This document shows positions 1 through 8,184 of a stretch of DNA of 63,164 bases, one piece after another. This stretch comes from Candidatus Peribacteraceae bacterium. Its GTDB lineage: Bacteria; Patescibacteriota; Gracilibacteria; Peribacterales; Peribacteraceae. Position numbers and translations under genes: made by a program. The stretch covers positions 1 to 63,164 of the forward strand of contig JAGORY010000001.1 of NCBI GenBank assembly GCA_018062585.1. Reading direction: 5' to 3'. Below the pieces are notes generated by a model that ran no database searches, was not told the origin of the DNA, and saw only the letters and a list, made by a program, of their open reading frames with translations. Every line of letters begins with the position of its first letter. Position 1 is the first letter of the stretch.

Positions 1-60
1 CACGAAAGCGCTTCCGATAAAGCCCATGATCATGCCGGTTGTGATGAGTCTGCGAAGCAT
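1..60 (-). CDS. N-terminal fragment of an exported or membrane protein (partial)
   Basis: The first 20 codons of a minus-strand gene run off the left edge of the window. The start ATG is at 60-58. The peptide opens MLRRLITTGM and continues with a hydrophobic stretch rich in Ile, Met, Phe and Gly, which fits the n- and h-regions of a signal peptide or a first membrane helix. A good extended -10 box lies upstream at 97-105. The function cannot be read from this fragment. Confidence 0.6.
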   Translation of the reverse strand, partial: MLRRLITTGMIMGFIGSAFV

Positions 61-96
61 TATTACGAGATTATTGGTCACAGAAATTATCTAAGT

Positions 97-105
97 ATTA
101 TACCA
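97..105 (-). promoter_or_regulatory. Extended -10 promoter of the left-edge gene
   Basis: On the minus strand the sequence reads TGGTATAAT, a perfect TGn-TATAAT extended -10 element. It leaves a leader of about 30 nt before the ATG at 60. No convincing -35 box is seen. Confidence 0.6.
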
Positions 106-197
106 CAAAAATGCTGGTATATAAAGATGTTCTCGGCAGCCGTTACTGCTTACTACTCAAACTATCAGTCGTGCCTTTCGTCTGTCGCACCTCGTAC

Positions 198-350
198 CGC
201 CCCCACCCCGGCGCTGAGGCGCCACCCCTCCCCCGGGCTCCTAAAAAGGAGCAGCCGGGTGAGGGGGAGACTTTTGTTTATAGTGTTTGCAGAGCTTCCC
301 TCACCCGGCTGTTCCGCAGAACCCGGGGGAGGGACCGAGGGTGGGGGCCG
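198..350. repeat. Nested GC-rich inverted repeat, copy 1
   Basis: This element fills most of the 300-bp gap before mltG. Its ends are GCCCCCACCC and GGGTGGGGGC. Inside are two hairpin modules, one with CTCCCCC opposite GGGGGAG around a TCCT/AGGA stem, and one with CCCTCACCCGG opposite CCGGGGGAGGG. A second copy with the same architecture lies at 22607-22758. The ORF-like readings across it look like repeat-driven open frames, so I call no gene. It may be a BIME- or MITE-like element. Confidence 0.75.
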
Positions 351-367
351 TAAAATCGAAGCCTTCA

Positions 368-1387
368 TCAATTCCCCAAATACTTCGCTCGGTTCCGGTT
401 ATGCTCGTCGTTGGTGACGGCGTAGCGAATGGCCCCAGTGTTGTCGTGAAGGTAGTACCAGTACTGGGACTCCGTGGGCTTCAGCGCTGCGATGACCGAA
501 TTCTCACTGGGATTCGCGATCGGAGATGGCGGAAGACCCTGTGTACGACGCGTGTTGTACGCCGACTGGATCTCTACATCGGCCTTGGTAAGGACCTCGC
601 GCATCTTATTGAGACGATAGCGGGTCGTGGCGTCGACGCCGAGAACTACGGCGTTCTCGAGCCGCTTCCACAGAATGCCGGCGACCTGTGCACGCTCTTC
701 ATCATGACGAGACTCCTCCTCCACGAGTGATGCCATGGTCACGACTTCATGCAGCGTGTAGCCGCTTTTGCTGATGTCTTCTGCGTACTCCGTGACGATG
801 CGCTTGCGGAATGTTCCGAGCATGCGCTCGAGAGCGAACTTCGGAACGTAGTCGGTCGGAGAGACGGAGTACGTTTCGGGGAAGAGATAGCCTTCCAGCT
901 TTGATCCGATCTTGAACTCTTCACCACCCTGCGCACCTGTAGGAGGAAGAAAATCGAAGGAACTGAAATCGCATGTGAAAGCGCACGCGATGATGTCACC
1001 GGGTTCACCTAAGCCCTTCGCCGCAAAGAGCGCATCGATGTCGGCAACCGTATACCCTTCCGGAACCGTGATCAGGAATTCTTGGGTTTTGCCGGAGTGC
1101 AGAATCGCGATGATCTCAGAGGACGAAGCCGATGGACTCACAGCGAAAGATCCAGCCTGAAGTTTGCCTGCGACTCCCGTGAGACGGGCGTACCACTTGA
1201 ATACCAACGGCGAGCGGATAAGCCCCCGCTCTTTCAGATTGGCGGCAATGATGCCGATGGACTGACCTGACTGGACGGTAAACGATGCCTCTTTCGTATC
1301 AGTGGAATCAACCGGCGAAAGCGCATGCCGAAACCACAGTCCGCACATAATCACGCCGATGACGAGAATCAGAAGAAAGCGGCGCAT
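368..1387 (-). CDS. mltG: Endolytic murein transglycosylase MltG (YceG family)
   Basis: MltG is a membrane-bound lytic transglycosylase that cleaves nascent peptidoglycan strands and helps set glycan length. The 339 residues fit the family. There is one N-terminal membrane helix (about residues 3-22), then a LysM-like region, then the YceG catalytic domain with the motif LEGYLFPETY, the catalytic-Glu region ASLVEEES and the terminal signature YNTRRTQGLPPSPIANPS. The ATG at 1387 is clear. It sits 9 bp after ybaB and is probably cotranscribed with it. The usual partner genes for tRNA or DNA metabolism are absent apart from ybaB. Confidence 0.95.
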   Translation of the reverse strand: MRRFLLILVIGVIMCGLWFRHALSPVDSTDTKEASFTVQSGQSIGIIAANLKERGLIRSPLVFKWYARLTGVAGKLQAGSFAVSPSASSSEIIAILHSGKTQEFLITVPEGYTVADIDALFAAKGLGEPGDIIACAFTCDFSSFDFLPPTGAQGGEEFKIGSKLEGYLFPETYSVSPTDYVPKFALERMLGTFRKRIVTEYAEDISKSGYTLHEVVTMASLVEEESRHDEERAQVAGILWKRLENAVVLGVDATTRYRLNKMREVLTKADVEIQSAYNTRRTQGLPPSPIANPSENSVIAALKPTESQYWYYLHDNTGAIRYAVTNDEHNRNRAKYLGN

Positions 1388-1396
1388 AGGATTGGA

Positions 1397-1687
1397 TTAG
1401 CCTTTCACTCCGAGCCCCAGTTCACCCATCACTCCCTGCATGCGTTCAGCGGAGACGATCTGGGCTTTCTTCATGGCTCGGTTCAGTGCGTCCTTCAAAA
1501 GCTCTCCGATCCGCTCGCGCTGGACCTCGGGAGCGACGGTGACGGAAATGATCTCCATCGCGGCGGACACAACGACGTGGACGCCCGAAGCCTCAGCCTC
1601 GACGTGGATGTTCTTGAGCTCTTTCTGGACCTTGCTGGCCTGCCGCTGGAACTTGAACGAGTTTCGGAGTTCGGAGAAGGAAGTCAT
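1397..1687 (-). CDS. YbaB/EbfC family nucleoid-associated protein
   Basis: This 96-residue protein belongs to the YbaB/EbfC family, small dimeric DNA-binding proteins that act in nucleoid organisation and are often found near recR and dnaX. The N-terminal helix is charged and coiled (FQRQASKVQKELKNI). The core follows the family pattern, with a beta-hairpin VHVVVSAAMEIISVTV and a C-terminal helix ending in GLGVKG. The length is typical (about 100-110 residues). It is followed at 9 bp by mltG. A heptamer repeat array occupies its 5' region in place of a Shine-Dalgarno sequence. Confidence 0.88.
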   Translation of the reverse strand: MTSFSELRNSFKFQRQASKVQKELKNIHVEAEASGVHVVVSAAMEIISVTVAPEVQRERIGELLKDALNRAMKKAQIVSAERMQGVMGELGLGVKG

Positions 1688-1698
1688 GAAAGGAGTGT

Positions 1699-1730
1699 AA
1701 AATGAAAAGTGAAAAATGAAAAGTTAAAGA
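1699..1730. repeat. Degenerate heptamer array (AAAATGA/AAAGTGA type)
   Basis: Four units with period 7 read AAAATGA, AAAGTGA, AAAATGA, AAAGTTA. They lie in the ybaB-mutY gap. The same heptamer type overlaps the glyS stop codon at 20601-20635. Confidence 0.8.
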
Positions 1731-1750
1731 ACACTTCTCGATACGCCCTA

Positions 1751-2704
1751 TCACCCAAGTCTCCACTTCCCCCGCTTCTCCTCTATCAAGCCATCTCTCT
1801 TCAGACCCTCGATCAACGCTTGCAGCCACTTTTTGTGATCGTCCATAGTCCAATCGGCCACGGCCTGCGCTCCGATCTCTGAAAGTGTTATCGGCTTCTT
1901 GGCATCCCGCAGCACCTCGACGATTTTGCCGCGGAAGATTCTGTTCGGGACGAAACGGCCGGCCATCATGCGTCCCGGTTCTTTTTTCTTCACAGCTTTT
2001 CTTGAGATTTTTTTGCCGTACGATTTGCACACCGATTGCATGGGCTTCGTCATGAGCTCCCACTTCGGAGTATTCTTGGTGCAGATGATCGAACCAAAAT
2101 CCATGAGTGCCGCATAAAGTTCAGCAGATGACCCCCTCTTCATCGACAAAGCCTGTATCATCACTTTTTCCGAAAGCGGCAGAAGTTCCTTATCAGATTT
2201 TTTCCACGTCCCATCCGGATTCTCTGGCCCTGCGAAGAACCGGTGAAGAATGCGCCGGATGTTCACGTCTAAGCATGCAGTCGGAATACCGAACGCGAAG
2301 TTACGGATCGCACCGGCGGTGTAGTGCCCGACTCCCGGAAGTTCCTGCAGTGAGCCCATATCAGTTGGAAACTTCCCTCCCCTGTCCACTATTGCTCGCG
2401 CCGCATCCCTGAGCCTGAGCGCCCGGTTGTTGTACCCAAGCCCTCGCCATGCGATCAATATTTCACTGTTTGAAGCCTTTGAAAGGTCTTGCAGATGAGG
2501 AAATTGTTGAATAAAATTTTTGTACAAAATAATGACTCTAGAGACCTGCGTCTGCTGCAGCATGACTTCGGAAACCAGAATCAGATATGCCTTGTGATCG
2601 GGATCTTTTTCCTTGATGCCACGCCACGGAAGCGTCCGCTTGTTCTGCTCGAACCAATGCCAGAGTTCGGTACAGAAAATGCCGATACGCTCGGAGTGGG
2701 TCAT
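1751..2704 (-). CDS. mutY: A/G-specific adenine DNA glycosylase MutY lacking Fe-S ligands
   Basis: MutY removes adenine mispaired with 8-oxoguanine. With ATG at 2704 the protein has 317 residues; a TTG at 2719 would add five. Catalytic Glu46 lies in SEVMLQQTQV, the helix-hairpin-helix is LPGVGHYTAGA (about 122-132), and catalytic Asp146 lies in CLDVNIRRI. The [4Fe-4S] loop is degraded: Cys208 is present, the next two ligand positions are Trp215 and Met218, and the last Cys is displaced to 226. The Nudix-like 8-oxoG-recognition domain is missing and is replaced by a winged-helix-like tail (about 256-317). The ATG directly abuts a heptamer palindrome. Confidence 0.9.
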   Translation of the reverse strand: MTHSERIGIFCTELWHWFEQNKRTLPWRGIKEKDPDHKAYLILVSEVMLQQTQVSRVIILYKNFIQQFPHLQDLSKASNSEILIAWRGLGYNNRALRLRDAARAIVDRGGKFPTDMGSLQELPGVGHYTAGAIRNFAFGIPTACLDVNIRRILHRFFAGPENPDGTWKKSDKELLPLSEKVMIQALSMKRGSSAELYAALMDFGSIICTKNTPKWELMTKPMQSVCKSYGKKISRKAVKKKEPGRMMAGRFVPNRIFRGKIVEVLRDAKKPITLSEIGAQAVADWTMDDHKKWLQALIEGLKRDGLIEEKRGKWRLG

Positions 2705-2719
2705 ACTGGGATCATACAA

Positions 2720-2792
2720 GCGGGTAGAAGGTAGCGGATAGTGAATAGCAAAAAATCTAGCCGCAACTCGCTACCCGCTACCCGCTAGCTAG
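2720..2792. repeat. Heptamer palindrome (GCGGGTA/CGCTACC type)
   Basis: Left arm units are GCGGGTA, GAAGGTA, GCGGATA. Right arm units are their complements, CGCTACC, CGCTACC, CGCTAGC. Period 7 is kept through the arms and a hairpin can form. The right arm supplies the last two codons and the TAG stop of the ATPase gene at 2785. The left arm ends about 15 bp before the mutY ATG. Related copies lie at 12714, 15825 and 63081. Confidence 0.85.
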
Positions 2793-5397
2793 CCTTCGTA
2801 ATCCCGATCCTGTCCTCGATCTCTTGGTCGACGAATGCTTTCTTGCGGCCGTACTTCATGCGGCTGTATTCCTTGATGAGTGAACCAAGCTTCTCGTTTC
2901 GTTCGGACTCGTCGTAGATCGTCGCGAGCGAGAACGGACGCGAGGTCGTGTTGTTGATGTTCAGTTTCACGTAGCAGTTGAAGTTCGGGATACCGATGAC
3001 GTCTTGCTCGGAGAGCACGGGCGCGAATTCCTTGGCCATGTACTCAGCATCCTCGGCGCCGATCTTGAAGCTCATGATGGTACCCACGTTACCGAACACG
3101 GCGTCGCGCATCTTGGTGCTGGCCTGTCCGTAGCCTTCGGTCTTACCCACGAGCTGGCCGATGTACTGGTGAGCCATGATGAGGCCGAGTTCGTACTTAC
3201 GGGCCTCGGAGAGGATTGTCGCAAACGCATCGGTGATGAAGTTCTGGAATTCGTCCACGTAAAGGTAGAAACGCTTGCGGTCGCGCTGTGGGACGTCGGC
3301 GCGGCTCATAGCCGCCATGTTCACTTTGTTCACGAAGATTAATCCAAGCAGCTGAGCATTAACGTCACCTATTTTTCCTTTACTCAGGTTGACCAAAAGC
3401 ACTTTGCCGGAGTCCATGACTTCGCGGACATTGAAGGCCGACTTGGGCTGTCCGATGATATTGCGCATCGTCGTGTTCGTGACGAACGGACCGAACTTCG
3501 CCGAGAAGTAGGGAATCATTTCTTCTTTTTCGCGCTGTCCGGTCTTGGCCATTTCGTTCTCCCAGAAACTGCGGACGACGGCATTCCTGCACTTCGCCAC
3601 TTTGTACCGCTGGAATTCTTCGTCGACGAAAAGACGCGGCACGTCGAGGAGGGTCGCGCCTTCTTCCTCGTCATCCATGAGAGTCAGACAGCCGTTACGG
3701 AAGTAGTGCTGGATGCGCGGACCGAAGATCTCGTTTCCGAACATCTTGATGAAAATTTCCATCGCATCGAGCGAGGCCCGATCTTTCTCCTCGGGCGTTG
3801 TAGCTTCCAGAAGGTTTAAGCCCATCGGGCGTTCACCGTCCGAAGGATCAAAAACGATGACGTCCTTGGCACGTTCTTTCGGCGTGTGAGCAAGCGCATC
3901 TTCGATCAAGTCTCCGTGCGGATCGATGACACAGAGACCCTCGCCATTCGCGATGTCCTGCCGAGATTGCCAGTTGAGGAGCGCGGATTTACCCGAACCG
4001 GATTTACCGATGATGTACTGGTGACGGGTGCGGTCCTTGTCGAGGAAACGGATGCTAGTCTCGACAGCACGGTGACGGTTGATGCCGAGGATGATGCCTT
4101 CTTGCGGCGCGTTCGGCGGAGGCGGAAGAATCTTGTAGAGGATCCACTGAAGATTCGGAATCGTGTTGTAGCGGCTGTCGGGGAAATGGAAAATCGAGGC
4201 CAACTCTTTCTCGACGAGCAAGTTCCGCTTATGAGCGAAGCCGTTCACGCGGCGCTTCCAGAGCGGATAGATCAGGTACTGGTTCCACGCCATCGGCAGG
4301 AAGTCGATGATCATCCGGCGGTTCTTCAGGAAGTTGCCGTACTGATCTTTGAACACGTTGAACGACACCTGGAGATTATTGGTGATGTCATTGGCGCGCT
4401 CCCACGTCTTGGCCGCAGCCATGATACGGATCGTCGTGTGAAATCCACTCATGCCGGCTTTCTCACCCATGCGTTTATAGAGCTCTTCCTCGGGCGCGAT
4501 CATGCGGACGAATGAGTCGCCAGATTTTGCGCCGGGAGCGAGGGTTGCCGAATCCGATGAGCCGACCATACCGAGCAGGGTGCCGACGAGCTTGAGGCCG
4601 GGAATCTTATCGAATACTGTTTCTTTCTTTCCCTTGAAACTCTGCGAAGCGATGGCTTTCGTCTTTTTGGACCAATAATTCCCAAACACTGGCGTAACAA
4701 TGACCTGCACCGAGGCCTTCTCTTCGGGATGCAGTTTCGAGAGCGCGTTCGTGAGATCGTTCAAGGGATCATCCTGCATGTGATCGAAGAATCGCAGCGG
4801 GTACATGTACGGCTTCTTCGTAATCATGTTGTAGATCGAGAGTTTGTAGCCCTCGGGCCAGATCTCGGGTGTCGGGGTGAGCGAAACGTCCGCATTCGGG
4901 TAGTACGACGTGATCTGCTTCTCGATAATGGACGTAAGTTTGCCGGGGCAGAGAACGTAGAACGTGATGAGGCCGTCTTCTACAAAGAGCTCAAAACTGA
5001 TGGTGATGTAACGGAAAATCCAGAAGTGGATAACCTGCCAGAACGTGAGATCCTTCACTTCATTGACCGCGCGGAAGAGCTGTTCCATGATCGCGATTTT
5101 TTCCTTGAAGTCTTTCTCTGTGCGCTTCTCCTGATCCATCTTGCTGTCGCTCCTCGGTAGAATGACTTTCATCGAGACGAGCTTCTTACCCGCGCGATAC
5201 GCGTACCAATAACGCATTGTGAATACGGCGTAGTAGATGATCGTCAGCACAAGCAGAATCACGAACGAGTTCTCGACAGGTGCCCCGATGAACCAACGAC
5301 CGCAGATGCCCCAAATGTTCAGATTGAACAGGAAACCCGCAATGGAAATCACTGCGAGCAGAATTGGCCAGAAGAGGAGGCGGAGGAGTGTGAACAT
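2785..5397 (-). CDS. Membrane-anchored VirD4/TraG-like AAA ATPase, paralog 1
   Basis: This 870-residue protein resembles the type IV coupling/conjugation ATPases (TraG, VirD4, VirB4/HerA superfamily) that are common in CPR genomes. Two N-terminal membrane helices (about 5-28 and 43-60) precede a large mixed region (100-440). A P-loop domain follows, with Walker A GKSGSGKS (464-471), IDPHGDL (491-497) and Walker B YLYVDEFQ (711-718). The sensor-like segment SEARKYELGLIMAHQ also matches the second copy. A close structural paralog lies at 25226-27724. No relaxase or other T4SS part is nearby, so the substrate (DNA, protein or pilin) is unknown. Confidence 0.8.
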   Translation of the reverse strand: MFTLLRLLFWPILLAVISIAGFLFNLNIWGICGRWFIGAPVENSFVILLVLTIIYYAVFTMRYWYAYRAGKKLVSMKVILPRSDSKMDQEKRTEKDFKEKIAIMEQLFRAVNEVKDLTFWQVIHFWIFRYITISFELFVEDGLITFYVLCPGKLTSIIEKQITSYYPNADVSLTPTPEIWPEGYKLSIYNMITKKPYMYPLRFFDHMQDDPLNDLTNALSKLHPEEKASVQVIVTPVFGNYWSKKTKAIASQSFKGKKETVFDKIPGLKLVGTLLGMVGSSDSATLAPGAKSGDSFVRMIAPEEELYKRMGEKAGMSGFHTTIRIMAAAKTWERANDITNNLQVSFNVFKDQYGNFLKNRRMIIDFLPMAWNQYLIYPLWKRRVNGFAHKRNLLVEKELASIFHFPDSRYNTIPNLQWILYKILPPPPNAPQEGIILGINRHRAVETSIRFLDKDRTRHQYIIGKSGSGKSALLNWQSRQDIANGEGLCVIDPHGDLIEDALAHTPKERAKDVIVFDPSDGERPMGLNLLEATTPEEKDRASLDAMEIFIKMFGNEIFGPRIQHYFRNGCLTLMDDEEEGATLLDVPRLFVDEEFQRYKVAKCRNAVVRSFWENEMAKTGQREKEEMIPYFSAKFGPFVTNTTMRNIIGQPKSAFNVREVMDSGKVLLVNLSKGKIGDVNAQLLGLIFVNKVNMAAMSRADVPQRDRKRFYLYVDEFQNFITDAFATILSEARKYELGLIMAHQYIGQLVGKTEGYGQASTKMRDAVFGNVGTIMSFKIGAEDAEYMAKEFAPVLSEQDVIGIPNFNCYVKLNINNTTSRPFSLATIYDESERNEKLGSLIKEYSRMKYGRKKAFVDQEIEDRIGITKAS

Positions 5398-5433
5398 TTT
5401 TCTTCTGTCGTACTGTACAGACAGAATCTTTGT

Positions 5434-5442
5434 ATTATATCA
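5434..5442 (-). promoter_or_regulatory. Extended -10 promoter of membrane ATPase 1
   Basis: The minus strand reads TGATATAAT (TGn plus a perfect TATAAT). The predicted leader is about 30 nt and contains the palindrome CTGTACAG. Confidence 0.6.
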
Positions 5443-5488
5443 GAAAAACGGCTTGAAATACAGCCTTTTAGGGGCTTCATCACCTCAT

Positions 5489-5520
5489 CCGCAGCAGGGA
5501 CGCGGCGTCCCAGTCTACGG
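5489..5520 (-). repeat. REP hairpin, copy 1 (inverted orientation)
   Basis: Read on the minus strand this is CCGTAGA followed by CTGGGACGC-C-GCGTCCC and GCTGCGG. It differs from the two copies at 14351 and 15201 by one base at the foot of the stem. It has the classic REP layout, a GTAG tetranucleotide beside a palindrome. It lies just after the rlpA-like stop codon. Confidence 0.85.
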
Positions 5521-5528
5521 GAATAGGG

Positions 5529-6602
5529 CTATGCTCCCGAGCAGTCCAGAACCTCCATGCGCATCTCCCGGACCCGCCCTGTTTTGGTACCCATCATGAA
5601 CCGGTAGAGACCCGTGACACTGGGCTCCAGCTCGAAGGTTTCACCCTCCGTGATCCACGTTTCTACCCCCGTGTGCGTGCCGTCCGGATACACGATATTT
5701 CGCACGACGAAGGCGCTCTGTGAACTGAGCCGCAGCTTTCCTCCGAGCGGAAAACTATGCGGAATGCCAGGATTCAGAATGACGTCTTTCACGATTCGTC
5801 GCTGGAAGCGGTCGTCATTGCAGCGTTGGACTTTATTGGAATCCCCGAGTCGCTCGAAAGTCGCGTTGATCTTGCCCTCACTTCGTTCAGCAATGGTGAT
5901 GAAGGAACCGAGACTCAAGTCCATGTCCCGTCCCTGCACGTACGGCCCGCGGTCGTTGATCCGCACGGTGACGCTCTTGCCGTTCTCGACGTTCGTCACT
6001 TTCACGAGCGTATTTCCGGGGAACGTGCGGTGTGCCGCAGTCATCGCCCACATGTCAAAGCCCTCGCCAAAGGCCGTACCTTTTCCGTGAAACTTTTCAG
6101 AATATAGACTCACTTCGTGCACTTCGGCCTGAAGCTTGTCATCCACCTGACGCATGAGAGCGAGAAGCTGTTCGTGCGTCATCGATGCTCCTTCGGCGTC
6201 ATAGGAAATATCGTAGTGCGCGGCGAGTGCAGGCACCTGTTCGGGCTCAGGTAGTTTCGAGAGGACGCGGTCGCCATGTTCATCGATCGGTTCGACGCTC
6301 CTAGTGCGGAAAATCCACCGGAGCGCGTCGGACGGCGTCATCGGAGAATCCGGATAAAAGTTTTCCTGACTATCATCAAGGAGTCCTCTCGCTTTGGCGT
6401 ACGTAATCTCGGGGTATCCGGCATCCGACTTCGGCACGTCAGCATACGGCGGCTCATTCGTTTTCTCGGCGGGGCGGCTGGTGCTGCGCCAGATCAAGAC
6501 AAATCCGTCTCGACGCGTCACGGCATCAGCCGCCAAAACAGGAGCCGGAAAGATGCTCACGAGAAAGGCTGCGGCGATGAGTGCGGGGGTCAGACGTTTC
6601 AC
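5529..6602 (-). CDS. Secreted SLH-RlpA double-psi beta-barrel protein
   Basis: This 357-residue exported protein probably acts on peptidoglycan. The start is a GTG at 6602, seven bases after a TATACT box. A signal peptide (residues 1-24, ending VLAAD) comes first. An SLH-like module follows (about 52-100, PYADVPKSDAGYP and FYPDSPMTPSDALRWIF). The RlpA-like double-psi barrel comes next, with SLYSEKFHGKGTAFGE, ALTN-like spacing and the conserved VRINDRGPY and RDMDLS. The last 100 residues are unassigned. RlpA proteins bind or cut denuded glycan at the septum. The SLH fusion suggests anchoring to the surface layer. Confidence 0.85.
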   Translation of the reverse strand: MKRLTPALIAAAFLVSIFPAPVLAADAVTRRDGFVLIWRSTSRPAEKTNEPPYADVPKSDAGYPEITYAKARGLLDDSQENFYPDSPMTPSDALRWIFRTRSVEPIDEHGDRVLSKLPEPEQVPALAAHYDISYDAEGASMTHEQLLALMRQVDDKLQAEVHEVSLYSEKFHGKGTAFGEGFDMWAMTAAHRTFPGNTLVKVTNVENGKSVTVRINDRGPYVQGRDMDLSLGSFITIAERSEGKINATFERLGDSNKVQRCNDDRFQRRIVKDVILNPGIPHSFPLGGKLRLSSQSAFVVRNIVYPDGTHTGVETWITEGETFELEPSVTGLYRFMMGTKTGRVREMRMEVLDCSGA

Positions 6603-6609
6603 GAGATGG

Positions 6610-6615
6610 AGTATA
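6610..6615 (-). promoter_or_regulatory. -10 box of the SLH-RlpA gene, leaderless type
   Basis: TATACT on the minus strand ends seven bases before the GTG start, so the transcript should begin at or next to the start codon. No clear -35 box is seen. Confidence 0.45.
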
Positions 6616-6663
6616 CATTGGCAAATAACCGATTCGACTTGCGAGGCTCGGAAACGTATTGGC

Positions 6664-8031
6664 TTACCGCCCCGCCCGCACTTCCTGCCACTTTAGAGCG
6701 ACCAGATCCTGCGAGATGACGATGCGAGTGGCGGGTCCAAAGACTCCAGCACCCTTGGCACTCGCCGAGGTCACGATGGCTTTATCGAGCTGATACTGCG
6801 TGAGAGCCGCAGTCGTACGTCCGGCAAATGTTCCGGTTGCGCCGGCGTCGTCCAAATATCCGGCATCGATGAGGAATGACTGCAGAAGTTTCACCTCTTT
6901 ACCCTTGTCGCCTTTGGAGAGAAATTTCTTGGGCATCTCTTCGGACTTCACTTTGTCAGCGAGGTCCATTTTGTGCGCGAGTGACTTCGTCTTCGATTCG
7001 ACGATTTTCACTTTCCACTCTTTGAGAATGGCTGCGCGAGTAGCAGGACCGATGCGTCCGGCAAATTGGTCGGTAGCCGCAGGTACGATGCCGCGTGCGA
7101 TCTGGAAAGCAGTGACCGATTCCTTGAGGTGCTGATCAAACACGCCATCCGTGCGTCCGCGGTAGTACCCGAGGTACCTGAGAAGTTTTTGGGCCTGTCG
7201 TACGTCTGCACCCGTGGCACCTTTATCCAAGCCGAGGGTGAGCTCCGGAAGATTTTTCTCGGTGATACCTGAAGCCGCAGTGAGAGCGGCTGCAGTCTCC
7301 AGTGTCACCGATGTTCCGTCACCGGAAATACCGTACTCCGACTGAAAACGCTTGAGCGCATCCTGCGTCACCGGACCGAACTGACCAGTTGGGGTTTCCG
7401 CGAAGTATCCTAGATCTTTGAGGTTCGCCTGCAGGATCCGCACCGAATATTCGCGGTCGCCAAATTCTGCCATCCGAACGAGGTCCGCGGGATCACTCTT
7501 CGGGAGTGATGCCAAAATCTTAGAATCGGCATCGAAGTGTTCGAGCACCAGTTTCTCAGACGGGACGTTTTCCGAGCCAAGCGGATACACCGTGCCTTTC
7601 ACGTTACGGACACCCCATGCGAGAGCCCGAGCTAAGCCCGGTTCTCCGTAGCCCATCCAGATATCAATGCGATGAATATCATTCCCCCATTCGATGATCC
7701 GTCCGCCGCGGTCGTGGATCGTTCCGACGCCGACACCAGGAAGATCAATGACCGTGCCGAAAGCGTACGTATCGGGACCCGCGATCATCCCTGGGTACAC
7801 CGGCGTGCCATCAGCACCCGCGATTCCTTTGCCGTTGAATGCGATCTCCTCCTCGTAGTTTCCACGGAAATAGCAACACTGATTCGGCAGTGGCGAGTAG
7901 TACGCGGTCACAACGAACTGCTGCATGCGCGGTTTTTCGACCGCATACACGGGTGATATCACGGAGCTCATTATGGAAGTCATGACGATAGCCGCCGGAT
8001 AGAGCCGCACTTTGAGGAGTTCGATGTACAT
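6664..8031 (-). CDS. Secreted 3D-domain protein with three peptidoglycan-binding domains
   Basis: This 455-residue envelope protein starts at ATG 8031. The N-terminus has a hydrophobic export segment ending near SSVISPVYA. A 3D (three-Asp, MltA-like barrel) domain covers about residues 40-150, with GTVIDLPGVGVGTIHDRGG and HRIDIWMG. Three PG_binding_1 repeats follow (about 200-260, 275-345 and 385-450), each with the pattern V..LQ..L..LGY plus FG..T..A. 3D proteins are lytic transglycosylase-like or cell-wall resuscitation factors, so a wall hydrolase role is likely. It lies next to the SLH-RlpA gene on the same strand. Confidence 0.87.
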   Translation of the reverse strand: MYIELLKVRLYPAAIVMTSIMSSVISPVYAVEKPRMQQFVVTAYYSPLPNQCCYFRGNYEEEIAFNGKGIAGADGTPVYPGMIAGPDTYAFGTVIDLPGVGVGTIHDRGGRIIEWGNDIHRIDIWMGYGEPGLARALAWGVRNVKGTVYPLGSENVPSEKLVLEHFDADSKILASLPKSDPADLVRMAEFGDREYSVRILQANLKDLGYFAETPTGQFGPVTQDALKRFQSEYGISGDGTSVTLETAAALTAASGITEKNLPELTLGLDKGATGADVRQAQKLLRYLGYYRGRTDGVFDQHLKESVTAFQIARGIVPAATDQFAGRIGPATRAAILKEWKVKIVESKTKSLAHKMDLADKVKSEEMPKKFLSKGDKGKEVKLLQSFLIDAGYLDDAGATGTFAGRTTAALTQYQLDKAIVTSASAKGAGVFGPATRIVISQDLVALKWQEVRAGR

Positions 8032-8062
8032 TTTTGTTTGTGTGTAGAATTGAAATCTGATC

Positions 8063-8071
8063 AGTATACCA
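8063..8071 (-). promoter_or_regulatory. Extended -10 promoter of the 3D-domain gene
   Basis: The minus strand reads TGGTATACT, an extended -10 element with a leader of about 30 nt to the ATG at 8031. Confidence 0.5.
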
Positions 8072-8147
8072 TAAAAGCTCACCTCGTTTAAGGCTTAGGG
8101 ACAACAAAAGATGATGGTTGTCTTGTATAGGAAAGTGTACAAATAAG

Positions 8148-8176
8148 TTGACTTAAACTTATTTTAGTGTTATAAA
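8148..8176 (+). promoter_or_regulatory. Sigma70-type promoter of the 908-residue orphan, leaderless
   Basis: TTGACT (8148-8153) and TATAAA (8171-8176) are separated by 17 bp, with a TG one base before the -10 box. The ATG at 8185 is only eight bases downstream, so the mRNA should have essentially no leader. Confidence 0.75.
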
Positions 8177-8184
8177 TATTATAC

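Noticed and set aside
127..417. Short frames across the GC-rich repeat at 198-350
   Set aside because: They follow the inverted repeat and have no protein-like signature.
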